DNA of 64,000 nucleotides, taken from assembly GCA_019426215.1 (NCBI GenBank), contig CM033391.1, positions 20,014,708 to 20,078,707 on the forward strand, written 5' to 3'. The stretch comes from Buddleja alternifolia (lineage: Eukaryota > Streptophyta > Magnoliopsida > Lamiales > Scrophulariaceae). The notes beneath the pieces are model-generated. The model searched no databases. It was not told the DNA's origin and was given only the letters and a program-made list of their open reading frames with translations. Within the stretch, counting starts at the first letter, position 1; the number at the start of each line of letters is the position of its first letter. The position numbers were made by a program, and so were the translations under genes. This document shows, one piece after another, positions 10,725-22,149 of this stretch.

Positions 10725-11589
10725 GATATCAATTTAAATTCTTCTATTTATATTTAAGGAATTTAATCAAATTCTAATTCCTAAAATAAATAGTCAAATA
10801 ATTGATATTCTAAATATATATTTCTAGTAAATGAAAAAAAGAAAAAAGGTCATGTGCATAATTAATATATTAAGAAAATTCGAATAATATATTATGGCAA
10901 ATCAAATATAGGGTTTTTGCACCTTTTAAATCACTCCATACAAATTAATTCCTTATGCAAGAAAAAATCTATATATAATCTATATAATATTTATATATAT
11001 ATATATATATTTCTTTTTGAATTAGATTGCAAATCAAATCATATAATATGGCAATTCAAATCATATCTTCAAGTGAAGAAAATAAGTTGCCACCATATTA
11101 TTGAGGACCAATCAAATCGCCAACTCATTAAATAATTATGGCAAAATTCTCAACCCTACAACTATAAGTAGGGCTTCAAATTCATAAATTCAATACACCG
11201 ACATTTTGAGCAAAAAATATTTCAAGAATGACCTTGAAATGCTCTCAACTCATATCCAAGAGGAATTTCAAGAAGGACTACGAAATTCTCTCAACTCAAA
11301 ACCAAAAGGAATTCAAGAAGGACCTTGAAATTCTTTAACTCACATCTAAAAGGGATTTCAAGGTGTTTTTGGTGGCATTCTAGGCAATGTTCAAGGCGTT
11401 CTTAGCAACCATCAAGAACGTTGAAGGCTTTCTTGGAGAAACTCATCAATTAATAGCGTTCTTGGAGAAACCCACGATTTAACGTTACTAAAATTCAAGT
11501 TAAATTTGGAGGAGATCGAAGTGTCAAATTCATCAACAAAAACCGCACAAATAATAATGTTTAATTCGAGATTGAGGCGTGAATCTCTC
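10725..11589. other. AT-rich flank, possible older LTR-like sequence
   Basis: There is no coding sequence. It holds a (TA)n run near 10990-11010 and a CTATAAGTAGGGC box at about 11162. It continues beyond the solo LTR at 13084, where an AATAAA signal and a possible LTR end occur. It may be an undated LTR of another family, but I cannot define its ends. Confidence 0.3.
11219..11362 (+). repeat. 46-bp tandem repeat, three copies
   Basis: Units start at 11219, 11265 and 11311, each beginning ATTTCAAGAA or ATTCAAGAAGG and followed by TTGAAATNCTCTCAACTCA. A fourth partial unit begins at 11355. Copies differ by several substitutions. Confidence 0.75.
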
Positions 11590-13083
11590 TGGTGGTCCCA
11601 AGTGGCATATGAAAGGGTCTAGAAGGGGGGGGGGTTGAATAGACCCTGAAGTCTTTTTTCGACTTCAAAAATTTGGAATCACTTTTAAAGAATTGAACGC
11701 TTAGAAGCTGAGCGCTTGGGTCAGATGCTTCAGTAAAGATAACTTAGACTTAGTGATTTTAGCAATTTACCAAAGTAGGGTAATGCCTAGATCGCTTAAT
11801 CAGGGTTAGCACAGCGGAAATGATTTTTAGCGTTCGAATGGTTAATTAATCACTTTGCAATTAGCTTGTCTTTTTCAAAGAATATGATATAATGTAAATC
11901 AAGACAGTAAATAAAGTAAATGACACAAGAAATTGTAAGGTTCACTAGGTGGTGTAATCCCAGCTACGTCCTTCTTCTCCTTTTTCACTTAGAGGAATTT
12001 ACTAGGATGATTTTCAAAGAATCACACAGAATCTTCTTCAAGATAGTAAAGAATGAAAAAGATCTTGGGCTCTTTGATCACACAGATTTCAGCACCAATG
12101 AAGATCGTCTTCTACAAGCTTCTCTCACTCAAAAATACTGCCTGTAAGGGGTTTTCAACTTCTTTCTCACTCAGAGGAAAGGTTGAAGGTTTATCACAAG
12201 GTTTTGTTTGTTTTTGAAAAGATCAAACAACTTGGAATATCTCAATAGGAATTTAGGTTTCTTCTTTGGAAGAGGTTTGAGATATTTGTGACTATTTGGA
12301 ATGTAGATAAAAAGCTTGAAGGATTTTTAGCTATGGAGTTTCTAAGCTTTTTCTTGTGCAGGTACGTAAATTTCTCTTGTAATATTATGTACCAACCTTT
12401 TTTTTTTGGGGTTTGCTGAAGGTAAGGTATTTATAGGCAATTCTTGGGATCTGTCCGTTGGACACATGTGAAAGCGTGCCTTTCACGCAGTGCGTGATTT
12501 TACCTAAAACCTGACATTCCTGAAAATCTACTAGCACCGATTGGATGGGAGCAGCTACAAACTTTGAGTTCTGACAATCTAGTCAAAAGGTGGCTTGTCC
12601 ACAAGTCATAGCAGCTTATCACATTTAATGCTCTTATCAGGCATTTAATGCATTTGAATTTATTTCCCGTTGGAAATAAATGTCCGTTGAATGATTGCAT
12701 TTAAGTCCTTCATGATTTGAGGATTTAATTCAGGTGAATCCGTCATCGGATCGCTAGAATGATTTGAGCGCTTGATTCATAAATCCTGAAATAGTCCTTT
12801 AGCGTTTGACAGACGCTAAGAACAAATCTTCATCTTCAGTTGACTTCAGACGTTGATCTTCAACTTCTTCTTTAATAGACTCACCTAGAATTCTATTAGC
12901 GAATCGGTATCTAATACTTAGTCTAAAATCTATAAAGATAAAAATTACAAGCCTAATAAAAATTACATACTTTCAAATGCTTATACAAAGATCTATCAAA
13001 GCAGAAACTTACATTGTATTTGGAGTCTAACATAAAATCCTATCTTGTCATCATCAAAACATCTAACATGAAATTTCCTAACA
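11590..13083 (-). repeat. Solo SIRE LTR, TSD ctctc
   Basis: This is a complete 1494-bp LTR in minus orientation, from TGGTGGTCCCAAG at 11590 (one T-to-G change from the consensus end) to TTTCCTAACA at 13083. It has no internal region. Identical five-base flanks ctctc at 11585-11589 and 13084-13088 mark the TSD. It arose by recombination between the two LTRs of a full element. The 10-base G tract is at 11625-11634. Confidence 0.92.
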
Positions 13084-14390
13084 CTCTCAAATTAACGTTA
13101 TTCAAAGATAAAGTCAGATTTGAAGGAAGATCAAATTGCTAAAATACCTTCAAGAATTCAACATTGAAGATCAAATAGTTGAAGTGAAGAATCAGAGATT
13201 TGTACCCACAAATTACTTAATTCAATAAAATTTATTTGTAAAACTATTTTTCTTGTTTGATTAAATTGCTGACATTTTCAAAATTTGTTGGTCACAGAAA
13301 CCGTCTCACGGATCTAAAACATGTTGAATCTACCGTGGGATGTTCTTAATTCTCATTTAGAAGTGAGGCAAAACATCAGATGCCATGGCTAATGCTGAAC
13401 GACAAACACGGGGGACAACTTTGACAAACCTAATAGGAAAATTAGCTCGTTTCTTGAGCTAGATAGGGTTGATGTCCCATGGTCGAGCGATACGACTACT
13501 GATTTAAGTTTTTCGGATTCATTATACTAAAGTCGTCCCCTTAGTCTCGGAGTAAAAAAAAAAAAGAAAAATAGTGAGCTTTAATATTTATTTTATTACC
13601 ATATTAGACTTGCTTTTACAATTTTTTATTTACCGCAACAGTATTTGATCCTACTATTTAATAGAAGTCATTATATATACTATTCCTGTGAGCACACTCT
13701 ATGCATGTGCTTAATCAATTAAAAATCATACTTTTAATTTTAAACTGATTATTAAAGCGTAATATCTATGTTTTAAGCTTATACAAGAAATAGGAATTTA
13801 TAAGTAATTGGAAATGGATTGGAGAGAGACGATCGGTGCCATACCAAAACTACAGTTCAATATTCACCCCTTTTTAATTATAATATAGACTCTTTTATAA
13901 AGCTTGAATTTGGTCTGCCAACTTTATGGTATAACAAAACTCACGTATCATATTTTGTAGTAACTCTATAATATATTGGGTGCAATGCACCACTTTAGAT
14001 TATAATGTGTTTGACCATAAGATTATAATGTGATAAGTGGTTCTATAATATCAATGATTATGATTAAATTGGGAGTATTACATCCAACACAATTCAAAAT
14101 TATCTAACATTTTTCACCCCATAATTTCTCATGTAAATAGCCCACTAAGGCCACAACTATTGTGTAACTTCTACCACCTATACATCCAACCCATCAATTA
14201 ATTAATTTTTTCTTATGCATCATCAGAAATACAAAAGAATAACAGAACTTTAAAGAAGGATTGCTTTTCGTTCCCCTTTGCAATCTATCATCTTTTGCCA
14301 TATTTAAAAATTCTTGGTTTATAAAGAATCAAGTTGTTCAAGGATCTCAATTTCACAATCTTGAAATGATCTATTGTCATAAAATATATT
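13084..14390. other. Spacer, no clear gene
   Basis: The first 240 bases continue the interrupted flank (AATAAA near 13227, then a possible LTR end). A short open frame at 13399-13530 is listed separately. From about 13560 on the sequence is AT-rich, with nothing I can assign. Confidence 0.35.
13399..13530 (+). other. 43-residue open frame, exon-like
   Basis: The frame opens after TGA 13396-13398 and ends at TAA 13528-13530. Its composition is protein-like (ELDRVDVPWSS, DLSFSDSLY at the end) and it lies before an AT-rich, 3'UTR-like tract. There is no ATG and I recognise no family. It could be the last exon of a captured or decayed gene, or chance. Confidence 0.2.
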
Positions 14391-14395
14391 CTATA

Positions 14396-15986
14396 TCATA
14401 AAAGTTTTGAGGAATCCATCAGCGTGAACTCAAGCTCGGCCTCTTCCAGCAAAAGCTCAACACAATTTCTTGCTCTTCTGCCAACAATCAATTCAGCTTT
14501 TCTCTTGACTATTATATCAAGATCACTTTTCAATAGAATAATTTCGCTCTCAAGTGATTGGTTCTTCTCAATGCATTGTTGTTGACTTGAGCGTCTCGTT
14601 ATCACTTTTGAGCGCTGAGATGATATCAAAGTGATTTTGATATAATTTTGCGGCATCTTGACAATCTTTATAATATTCATTAACTTTGTCAAGTAATTCA
14701 TCATAAGAAAGAAGATGAGATAATTCAGTGTTTACCTGAGATAGCGAGTCATCAGACGCTTTTTCATTTCTCACCATGAGACAAATTAGCGCTGAGTCGC
14801 TAGATGGCTCATCATCGCTACTTTATGATGATTCCAAGTCATCTTCAGGTGCGGAGAATGGTTCAGTTTCGCTAGCAAACCTTGTTGGCGAAGGTTGCTC
14901 CTGAATTGGTTTCTATCCGCTTGATCTTGCCTTGATGGCTTAGATACATTTGGATAAAGGCAATTTACCTGGTAGTGCCCTAGTTTCCTGCAGTTGTAAC
15001 AAAGGTTAGTTTTCATTTTCTGTTCATTTGTTAACCTTTTGGAAACCACTGGAGCCACGAGATTTTGAGTTGGAGACGGAGGCGCTTGGTATTGAACTGG
15101 CACTAGAGGTTGAGAGGCAGAATACACTAGCGCTGGTGCAGGGGAAGGGGTTTGAAATGAGGTCTGTCCACTAGGGTTTCTCTTTTCATATCTTAGAAAT
15201 TTCTTGAATTTTTTGACCAATAGTGCCATTTCCTTTTTCTCATTTGATTCTATCACTTTCACCTCACTGACTGCTTTTCCCTTACTTTTGGTGATAGCGA
15301 TTAAAGCTTCGAATTCATTCGCTGAAGTTGATGTATCGCTGACTTCACCTAATTCGAACTCAAAAGACCTTAACTCTAAAAACACATGTTTTAGAGTTAA
15401 AATTTCCAACGTTTGTGATTCTCTCATGGTTACAGTCTTTATCAAGTACTTGCTTGGAAGACTTCTAAATATCTTATTGACCATTTCCTTGTTGGTCAAC
15501 TCCTTATCTAGTGATGCTAACTCTATAATAAGTGAAGTGAATCTGTCAAATTGATCTAGCATCTCGTTGGGCTGCATCTTAAAATGCTCAAATCTTTGCA
15601 TGGCTATGGAGATCTTGTTCTCCCTCAACTTTGATGATCCTTCACACACAGTAGCCAATTTATCCCATATCTCTTACATAGCTTGATCTTGTTGAACAAT
15701 TCATCATTGTCTATTAGTGTTGAGTAAAGAGAGCTTCGTCCAACATTGTCTAAATTAGCTTTTTTCGATCTTCTAGCGTCCATTCCAATTTTGGCTTCTC
15801 GACATAACCATCTGGAGTCGCTTTAGTCGCTCCAGGTGCTCGACTTATAACTTTCATAATTTGAATGGGGCCATCTGTAATTACATCACACATCTCATTA
15901 TCACATGAACATAGATAAGCGAATGCTCTAAGTTTCCATGAATCATAGTTTGACTCAATCAACTTTGGCATCTTGTTAAAAGCCAT
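14396..15986 (-). pseudogene. SIRE copia gag, second copy, broken
   Basis: It begins at ATG 15984-15986 (MAFNKMPKL), the same N-terminus as the copy at 9129. A stop after residue 78 and a frame change lead into the main gag body (15658-14786), which has an intact CCHC knuckle (CYNCRKLGHYQVNC). A further frame holds the helical tail with LYQNHFDIISALKSDNETLK. The tail continues past the point where element 1 was deleted, so the two copies decayed independently. Gag would coat element RNA; this copy is dead. Confidence 0.8.
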
Positions 15987-16082
15987 AATAAGAGATTTTC
16001 AAAAATAAAACAACTAAGTTTTTTGAAAAATGGATCTAAACAAGCAGTTACACTCGGAAATGCTTAGGTTTCTACTTCAACC

Positions 16083-16094
16083 TCTCTAATACCA
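16083..16094 (-). other. Decayed tRNA-iMet primer-binding site
   Basis: The minus strand reads TGGTATTAGAGA against the consensus TGGTATCAGAGC, two changes. It is adjacent to the LTR end at 16097. Confidence 0.7.
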
Positions 16095-16796
16095 CTTGAT
16101 GGTCCCAAGTGGCATACAAATGGTCTAAGGGGGGGGGGGTGTGAATAGACTCTGAAATCTTTTTTTTTTTACTTTAAAAAATTTTGTATTACTTTTGAAG
16201 AATTTGAATGCTTAGTAAGCTCAGCGCTAGGTCAGGCGCTTAAGATAAGATAATTTAGACTTAGTGATTTCAACAATTACCAAAGTAGGGTAGGGTACTG
16301 TCTCAATCGCTTAATCAGGGTTAGCACAGCGGAAATGATTTTGTAAGCTTAGCGCTCTCTTTAACTAATAGTCGCTTAACCGTTTTAATTCATTTTCAAA
16401 GATATAATATGAAAATATAAAGTAAAGCAATAAATCAGTAAATGACACAAGATATTGTAAGGTTCACTGGGTGATATAATCCTAGCTACGTCCTTCTTCT
16501 CCTTTGCACTTGGAGGAATTCCACTAAGATGATTTTCGAAGAGTCACACAGAGACTTCTACAAGATAGAGGAAAGGGAAGATGATCTTGAGCTCCTTGAT
16601 CACACAGACTTCAGCTTCAATAAAGACCTTCTTCAACAATCTTCTTTTACACAAAAATACTGCTTGTGAATCAACAAACTTCCTCACTCAGATGAAAGAT
16701 GTTGAGTTTAGGGTTCTTCTTTAAAGAGGTTTGAGATATCTTTAACTGTCTTTGGGATGTGTATGAAAAGCTTGCAAGAATTTTGGCTATGGAGTT

Positions 16797-18425
16797 TGTT
16801 AGGAATTTCATGTTAGATGTTTTGATGATGACAAGATAGGATTTCATGTTAGACCCCAAAAGAATGTAAGTTTATGCTTTCATATAAACATTGTATAAGC
16901 GTTTGAAAGTTTACTTATTTTGTTAGGCTTGTAATTTTTATCTTTATAGATTTTAGACTAAGTATTTAATACTAAGTCACTGATAGAATTCTGAGTGAGT
17001 CTATCAAAGATGAAGTTGAAGATCAACGTCTGAAATCAAGAGAAGATAAAGATTTGTTTTGAGCGTCTGTCAAACGCTAAATTCAAGCGCTCAGAGTTTC
17101 AAGCGCTCAGAACTCCAAGCGTACTATTCAATGAACAGTGTTCAGCGTTACTATTCAGGTGAACAGTATTCAAGCGTCTTCTGAATAGTGCTACTATTCA
17201 TGCATCACTATTCACGCGAACAATTTTTAGATTCACCTGAAGGATTAAACCAAAGTTATCAAGGACTTAAATGCAATCACCAACGGACATTTATTTCCAA
17301 CGGGAAATAAATTCAAAATGCATTAAATGCTTGATAAGTGCATAAAAAGCAAACAAGACAGTATGACTTGTGGACAAGCCACCTTTGTTGACTAGACTGT
17401 CAGCTTTTCAGAATTCAAACCTACTCCTGTCCAATAGGAATCAGCAAAAATTAAGGAATGTCAGAAAAGGGACTATTTGAAGCTCCGCGTGAGGTACACG
17501 CGCCTGACTTGTGTCCAACGGACAAATCCCAAAATTCTCTATAAATAGTACCCTTCAGCTATCTCTGTGTGAGTGTGAAAAAGATGAAAATGTGAAAGAG
17601 AGCTGAGAATTAATTTGAGAGAAAAGCTTGCAAACTTCATAGCTAAAATCCATCAAGCTTCTCAAATACATTCCAGAAAGTCACCCGATATCTCAAACAT
17701 CTTTCAAGAAGAACCCCACACTATTATTGAGATATCCCAAGTTGTTTGAACTTCCCAACATCAAACAAACCTGTTACAATAAACCCTCAACACCTTTCAT
17801 CTGAGTGAAAAAGATTGTTGACTTCCACAAGCAGTATTTTTGAGTAAGAGAAGCTTGTTGAAGAAAGGTCTTTATTGGAGCTGAAGTCTGAGTGATCAAG
17901 GAGTTCAAGGCCATCTTGGAGAAGCTCTTTATTGGAGCTGAAATCTGTGTGATCAAGGAGCTCGAGATCGTCTTCACCTCTCTCCCTAATTTGTAGAAAA
18001 TTCTGTGTGATTCTTTGAGAATCATTTTAGTGGATTTCCTCCGAGTGAAAAGGAGAAGAAGGACGTAGTTGGGATTACACCACCCAACTAACCTTACAAA
18101 TATTTTGTGTCATTTACTATTTTATTGCCTTACATTACATTGTCATATTATATCTTGAAAAGGCATTTAAAACTAATAAGCGACTAATTGGTTAAAACGA
18201 ACGCTAAGCTATAAAAACATTACTGCTGTGCTAACCCTGGTTAAGTGATTGAAACGTTACCCTACTTTGGTAATTGTTGAAATCATTAAGTCTAAGTTAT
18301 CTTTTCTCAAGCGTTCAAATATTTCAAAAGTGATACGAAAGATTTGTTGAAGTCGAAAAAGACTTTAGGGTTTATTCAACCCCCCCCCCCTTTTAGACCC
18401 TTTCGTATGCCACTTGGAACCACCA
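16797..18425 (+). repeat. Solo SIRE LTR, plus strand, TSD gagtt
   Basis: A complete LTR of 1629 bp from TGTTAGGAATTTCATG to GGAACCACCA, with flanks gagtt at 16792-16796 and 18426-18430. It sits in opposite orientation inside the LTR of SIRE element 2. It has CTATAAATAGTACCC near 17540 and an 11-base C tract at 18380-18390. Around 17080-17220 it carries imperfect repeats of TACTATTCA and GAACAGT. Confidence 0.93.
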
Positions 18426-18669
18426 GAGTTTGTAAGCTTTTCTCTCATATAATTCCAGCTAAGTTTCGACCTTTTTCTTACGTATGTACGTATGTATTTA
18501 GGATTTTGCTAAGGGTACTATTTATAGAGACTTCTTAGGACACATGCAAGCGCGTCTCTCACGTAGTGCGTTAAACAGTCCCTTTTCTGACATTCCTGAA
18601 TTTCTGTTGGTTTCGATTGGACAGGAGCTGACTTTGAACTCTGAATTCTAGCAGTTTAGTCAAAAGGTG

Positions 18670-20368
18670 TGTTAGGAATTTCATTGTTAGATGTTTTGAT
18701 GATGACAAGATAGGATTTCATGTTAGACCCCAAAAGAATGTAAGTTTATACTTTCATAGAATACTTATATAAGCGTTTGAAAGTTTATTAGTTTGTTAGG
18801 TTTATAATTTCTATCTTTGTAGATTTTAGACTAAGTATTAGATACTGAGTCGCTAATAGAATTCTAGGTGAGTCTATTAGAGATGAAGTTGAAGATCAGC
18901 GTCTGAAATCAAGTGGAGATGAAGATTTGTCTTAAGCTTCCGTCAAACGCTTAAAAGACTATTTCAGGAGTTATGAATCAAGCATTCAAGAGAATGTTCT
19001 TAGCGCCTAGCTAACGCTAAAGGACTGTTCAAGGAGTGTTGATCCAAGCGCTCATTCACTCAAGCGATTCACCTGAAATACTTTCCCAAGTAATCCAATC
19101 AGCAACGGTCATTTATTTCGAACGGGAAATAAATTCAAAGTGCATTAAATGCGACAAGACTTTATGGCTTGTGGACAAGCCACCCTTTGACTAGACTGTC
19201 AGCTTTTCAGAGTGCAAGTCTGCTCATGTCCAATCGAAATCGGCAGATTTTCAGGAATGTCAGATGGGACTATTTTAATGCGCCTGCGTGGGGTAAACGC
19301 TCCTGATTGTGTCCAACGGACAAATCCCAAGAAACCCTATAAATAGTACCCCCTCAGCAAAAACGATGAGAGAGAGAGAGAGAGGGATAGAAAACACGTG
19401 CAGAGAGCCAAAACTTTGCTGAAATTATTTAAGAGAAAAGCTTCCAAACTCCATAGCCAAATTGGAATTCAAGAAAGTTAATTCTTTCACAATCAGTATT
19501 TTTGTGTAAGAGAAGCTTGCTGAAAAAGGTCTTTCTTGAAGCTCCAATATCCCTCAAAGCTTCTCAAATACATTCCAAAGACAGTCATTGATATCTCAAA
19601 CCTCTTTAAAGAAGAACCCTATTTCCCATTGAGATATCCCAAGTTGTTTGAGTTTCCTAACATCAAACAAACCCGTGACAAAACCCCTCAACCTCTTTCA
19701 TCTGAGTGAGAAAGATTGTTGATTTCTTACAAGCAGTATTTTTGAGTGAGAGAAGTTTGTTGAAGAAGATCTTTTTAGAGGTGAAGTCTGTGTGATCAAG
19801 GAGCCCGAGATCGTCTTCCAAGGATAGAAGTGTCTTGTAGCCGAAATCTGTGTGACCAAGAAGCTCAAGCCATCGACATCCTTTTGTTCCCTATTTTGTA
19901 GAAGTCTGCTGTATTGCTTTACTTTATATTTGCATATCATATCTTTAAAAAGGCTTTAAAACAGTTAAGTGATTACATTTGGAAAAAGAGAGCGCTAAGC
20001 TTTCAAATCAGTCTTAAGCGCTTGACTAAGCGCTAAGCACTCTAAGCATTCAAAACATTTTAACCAAAAGCAACTAAGAAAAAACTTTGTGACGCTAAAA
20101 CCTTTCAAAGAGGAGACTTGTAAAATCATTCGGCTGTGCTAACCCTGATTAAGCGATTAATACATTACCCTGCTTTGGTAAGCATTGAAATCACTAAGTC
20201 TAAGTTAACTTTATCAAAACAGTCTTCGAGTAGACGCTCAGCCAAGCGACTACATTTCAAGCGTCCAACAAATTTTAATACAAATCTTTTTGAAGTCAAA
20301 AAAGACTTCAGGGTTTATTCAAACCACCCTTCCTTTTAGACCCTTTCGTATGCCACGTGAGACCAACA
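18670..20368 (+). repeat. Solo SIRE LTR, plus strand, TSD aggtg
   Basis: A complete LTR of 1699 bp from TGTTAGGAATTTCATTG to GAGACCAACA, with flanks aggtg at 18665-18669 and 20369-20373. It is nested in the same host LTR as the previous copy. CTATAAATAGTACCC occurs near 19340, followed by an (AG)n run at about 19367. The C tract of the other copies is broken here. Confidence 0.93.
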
Positions 20369-20869
20369 AGGTGGCTTGTCCACAAGTCATAATACCTTAT
20401 CACATTTAATGCACTTATCAGGCATTTAATGCATTGGAATTTATTTCCCGTTGGAAATAAATGTCCTTTGATGATTGCATTTAAGTCCTCCATGACTTGA
20501 GAATTTATTTCAGGTGAATTTGATCCTTGATCGCTTGAGTAATTTGAGCGCTTGATTCAACAACCCTGAAACAATCCTTTAGCATTTGACAGACGCTAAG
20601 AACAAATCTTCATCTTCACTTAACTTCAGACGCTAATCTTTAACTTCGTCTTTGATAGAATCACCTAGAATTCTATCAGCGATTTGGTTTCAAATACTTA
20701 GCCTAAAATCTACAAAGATAAAAATTACAAGTCTAACAAACTAACAAACTTTCAAACACTTATACAGATTTTCTATGAAAGCATAAACTTACATTATTTT
20801 GGGGTCTAACATAAAATCCTATTCTTGTCATCATCAAAACATCTAACATCAAAATTTCCTAACACTATA

Positions 20870-22149
20870 TTAATGTCCAAAATGATTGTAATGTTAATGC
20901 TGTAACAAAAAAGCGCAGTTTGTTTGATACAAACTTAAGATAACTCTGGCACTTAAGATTAGGTTATGTCGTAGACCATAGACTACAAGAGTTGGAAAAA
21001 GGATGGAGTCATAGACTCATTGGGATCGAATTCCTGTCCCACTTGTGAGTCTTGTACTCAAGGCAAGATGACAAATCCCCCTTCACAGGGAATTTTGAAA
21101 GAGCCTCTGAAGTCTTAGGTTTGATTCATACTGATGTGTGTAGCCTTTTTGGAAATGTGGCCCACGGTTGTTTTCAGTACTTCATTACATTTACCGATGA
21201 CCATTCTATGTATGGCTATGTGTATTTGATGAAGTACAAGTCTGAATCACTAGAGAAATTCATTGACTTCAGGACTTTAGTCGTAAACAAAACTGAGCAT
21301 CATATTAAGGCACTTCGGTCTGACTGCGGTGGCAAGTATATGAGTGCCGAATTTAACCAGTTCTTACAGGAACATGGCATACTGTTACAACTTACTCCTC
21401 TAGCCACTCCACAATTAAATGGCATAGCAGAATGAAGGAATTGAACATTGTTAGACATGGTTCGATCCATGCTCAACTACACAGATTTGCCTTCATTGTT
21501 GGGGCATGCACTACTCATAGATTCTCACATTCTGAACAGATGTCCCTCTAAATTTGTTCCTAAAACACCGTATCAGATATGGCTCAGAAAGAAGCCTAAT
21601 CTGAAACACATAAAGATATGGGGTTTCCTAACTTATGTGAAAAAGACCAAGGCAGAGAAATTAGAGGCTAGGTCCTTCAAAGGACGATTCGTTAGATATC
21701 CTGAGGATTCCATGCGATACCTATTCTACCTTCATGATGATCAAAGGATCGTTGTTGCCTTACAGGCAATCTTTCTCGAACAAGAATTCATTCGAGAAGG
21801 TGGAGTTGGTAAAACTATTGTTCTAAAAGAACAAAATGAATCTCCTTTGGAAGACACTGTTCAAGAGACCCAACCCCAACCAGAAACAACACAGCCATCA
21901 GTGCGAAGGTCAGCTAGAGTATTTGAAAAGCCTGAGAAATATGGTTATCTGCTACAAGGAGAGCATAATTTGTACGCAATAACGGAAGAAAACCATGGAG
22001 ACTATCCCTCTAGCTATAACCAAGCAATGATGGACATGGATTCTGCAAAATGACATGAAGCTATGAAAGTAGAAATGGATTCGATGTATTCAAACCAAGT
22101 GTGGACTCTGACAGATAAACCCAAAGGTATTGTACCCATTGGATGTAAA
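20870..22149 (+). pseudogene. Copia A: GAG-pre-integrase, integrase and RT start, broken
   Basis: It opens with a GAG-pre-integrase segment (LWHLRLGYV, then CxxC pairs near 21030-21055; two frame changes). The integrase core follows, with IHTDVC, TFTDDHSMYGYVYLM and ALRSDCGGKY, then the IN C-terminal and linker region (21448-22053) and the first RT residues. In-frame TGA codons occur near 21435, 21444 and 22051. At the positions where related elements have arginine (twice) and tryptophan, the codons fit CGA-to-TGA and TGG-to-TGA changes. The segment stops at the TSD of element B. Confidence 0.83.

Larger units (their letters stand above)
14396..20864 (-). mobile_element. SIRE copia element 2, 3'-truncated
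   Basis: On the minus strand the 5' LTR (20864-16097, split by two later solo LTRs) is followed by a decayed primer site and gag (15986-14396). Pol and the 3' LTR are absent. Five-base repeats ctata at 14391-14395 and 20865-20869 flank the fragment, although the low-coordinate end is not an LTR end, so the match may be chance. Confidence 0.75.
16097..20864 (-). repeat. 5' LTR of SIRE element 2, split by two solo LTRs
   Basis: LTR sequence occupies 16097-16796, 18431-18669 and 20374-20864, about 1430 bp together. It runs from TGATGGTCCCAAG to TTTCCTAACA. The interruptions are the solo LTRs at 16797-18425 and 18670-20368, each with a clean TSD. An 11-base G tract lies at 16129-16139. Confidence 0.87.
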
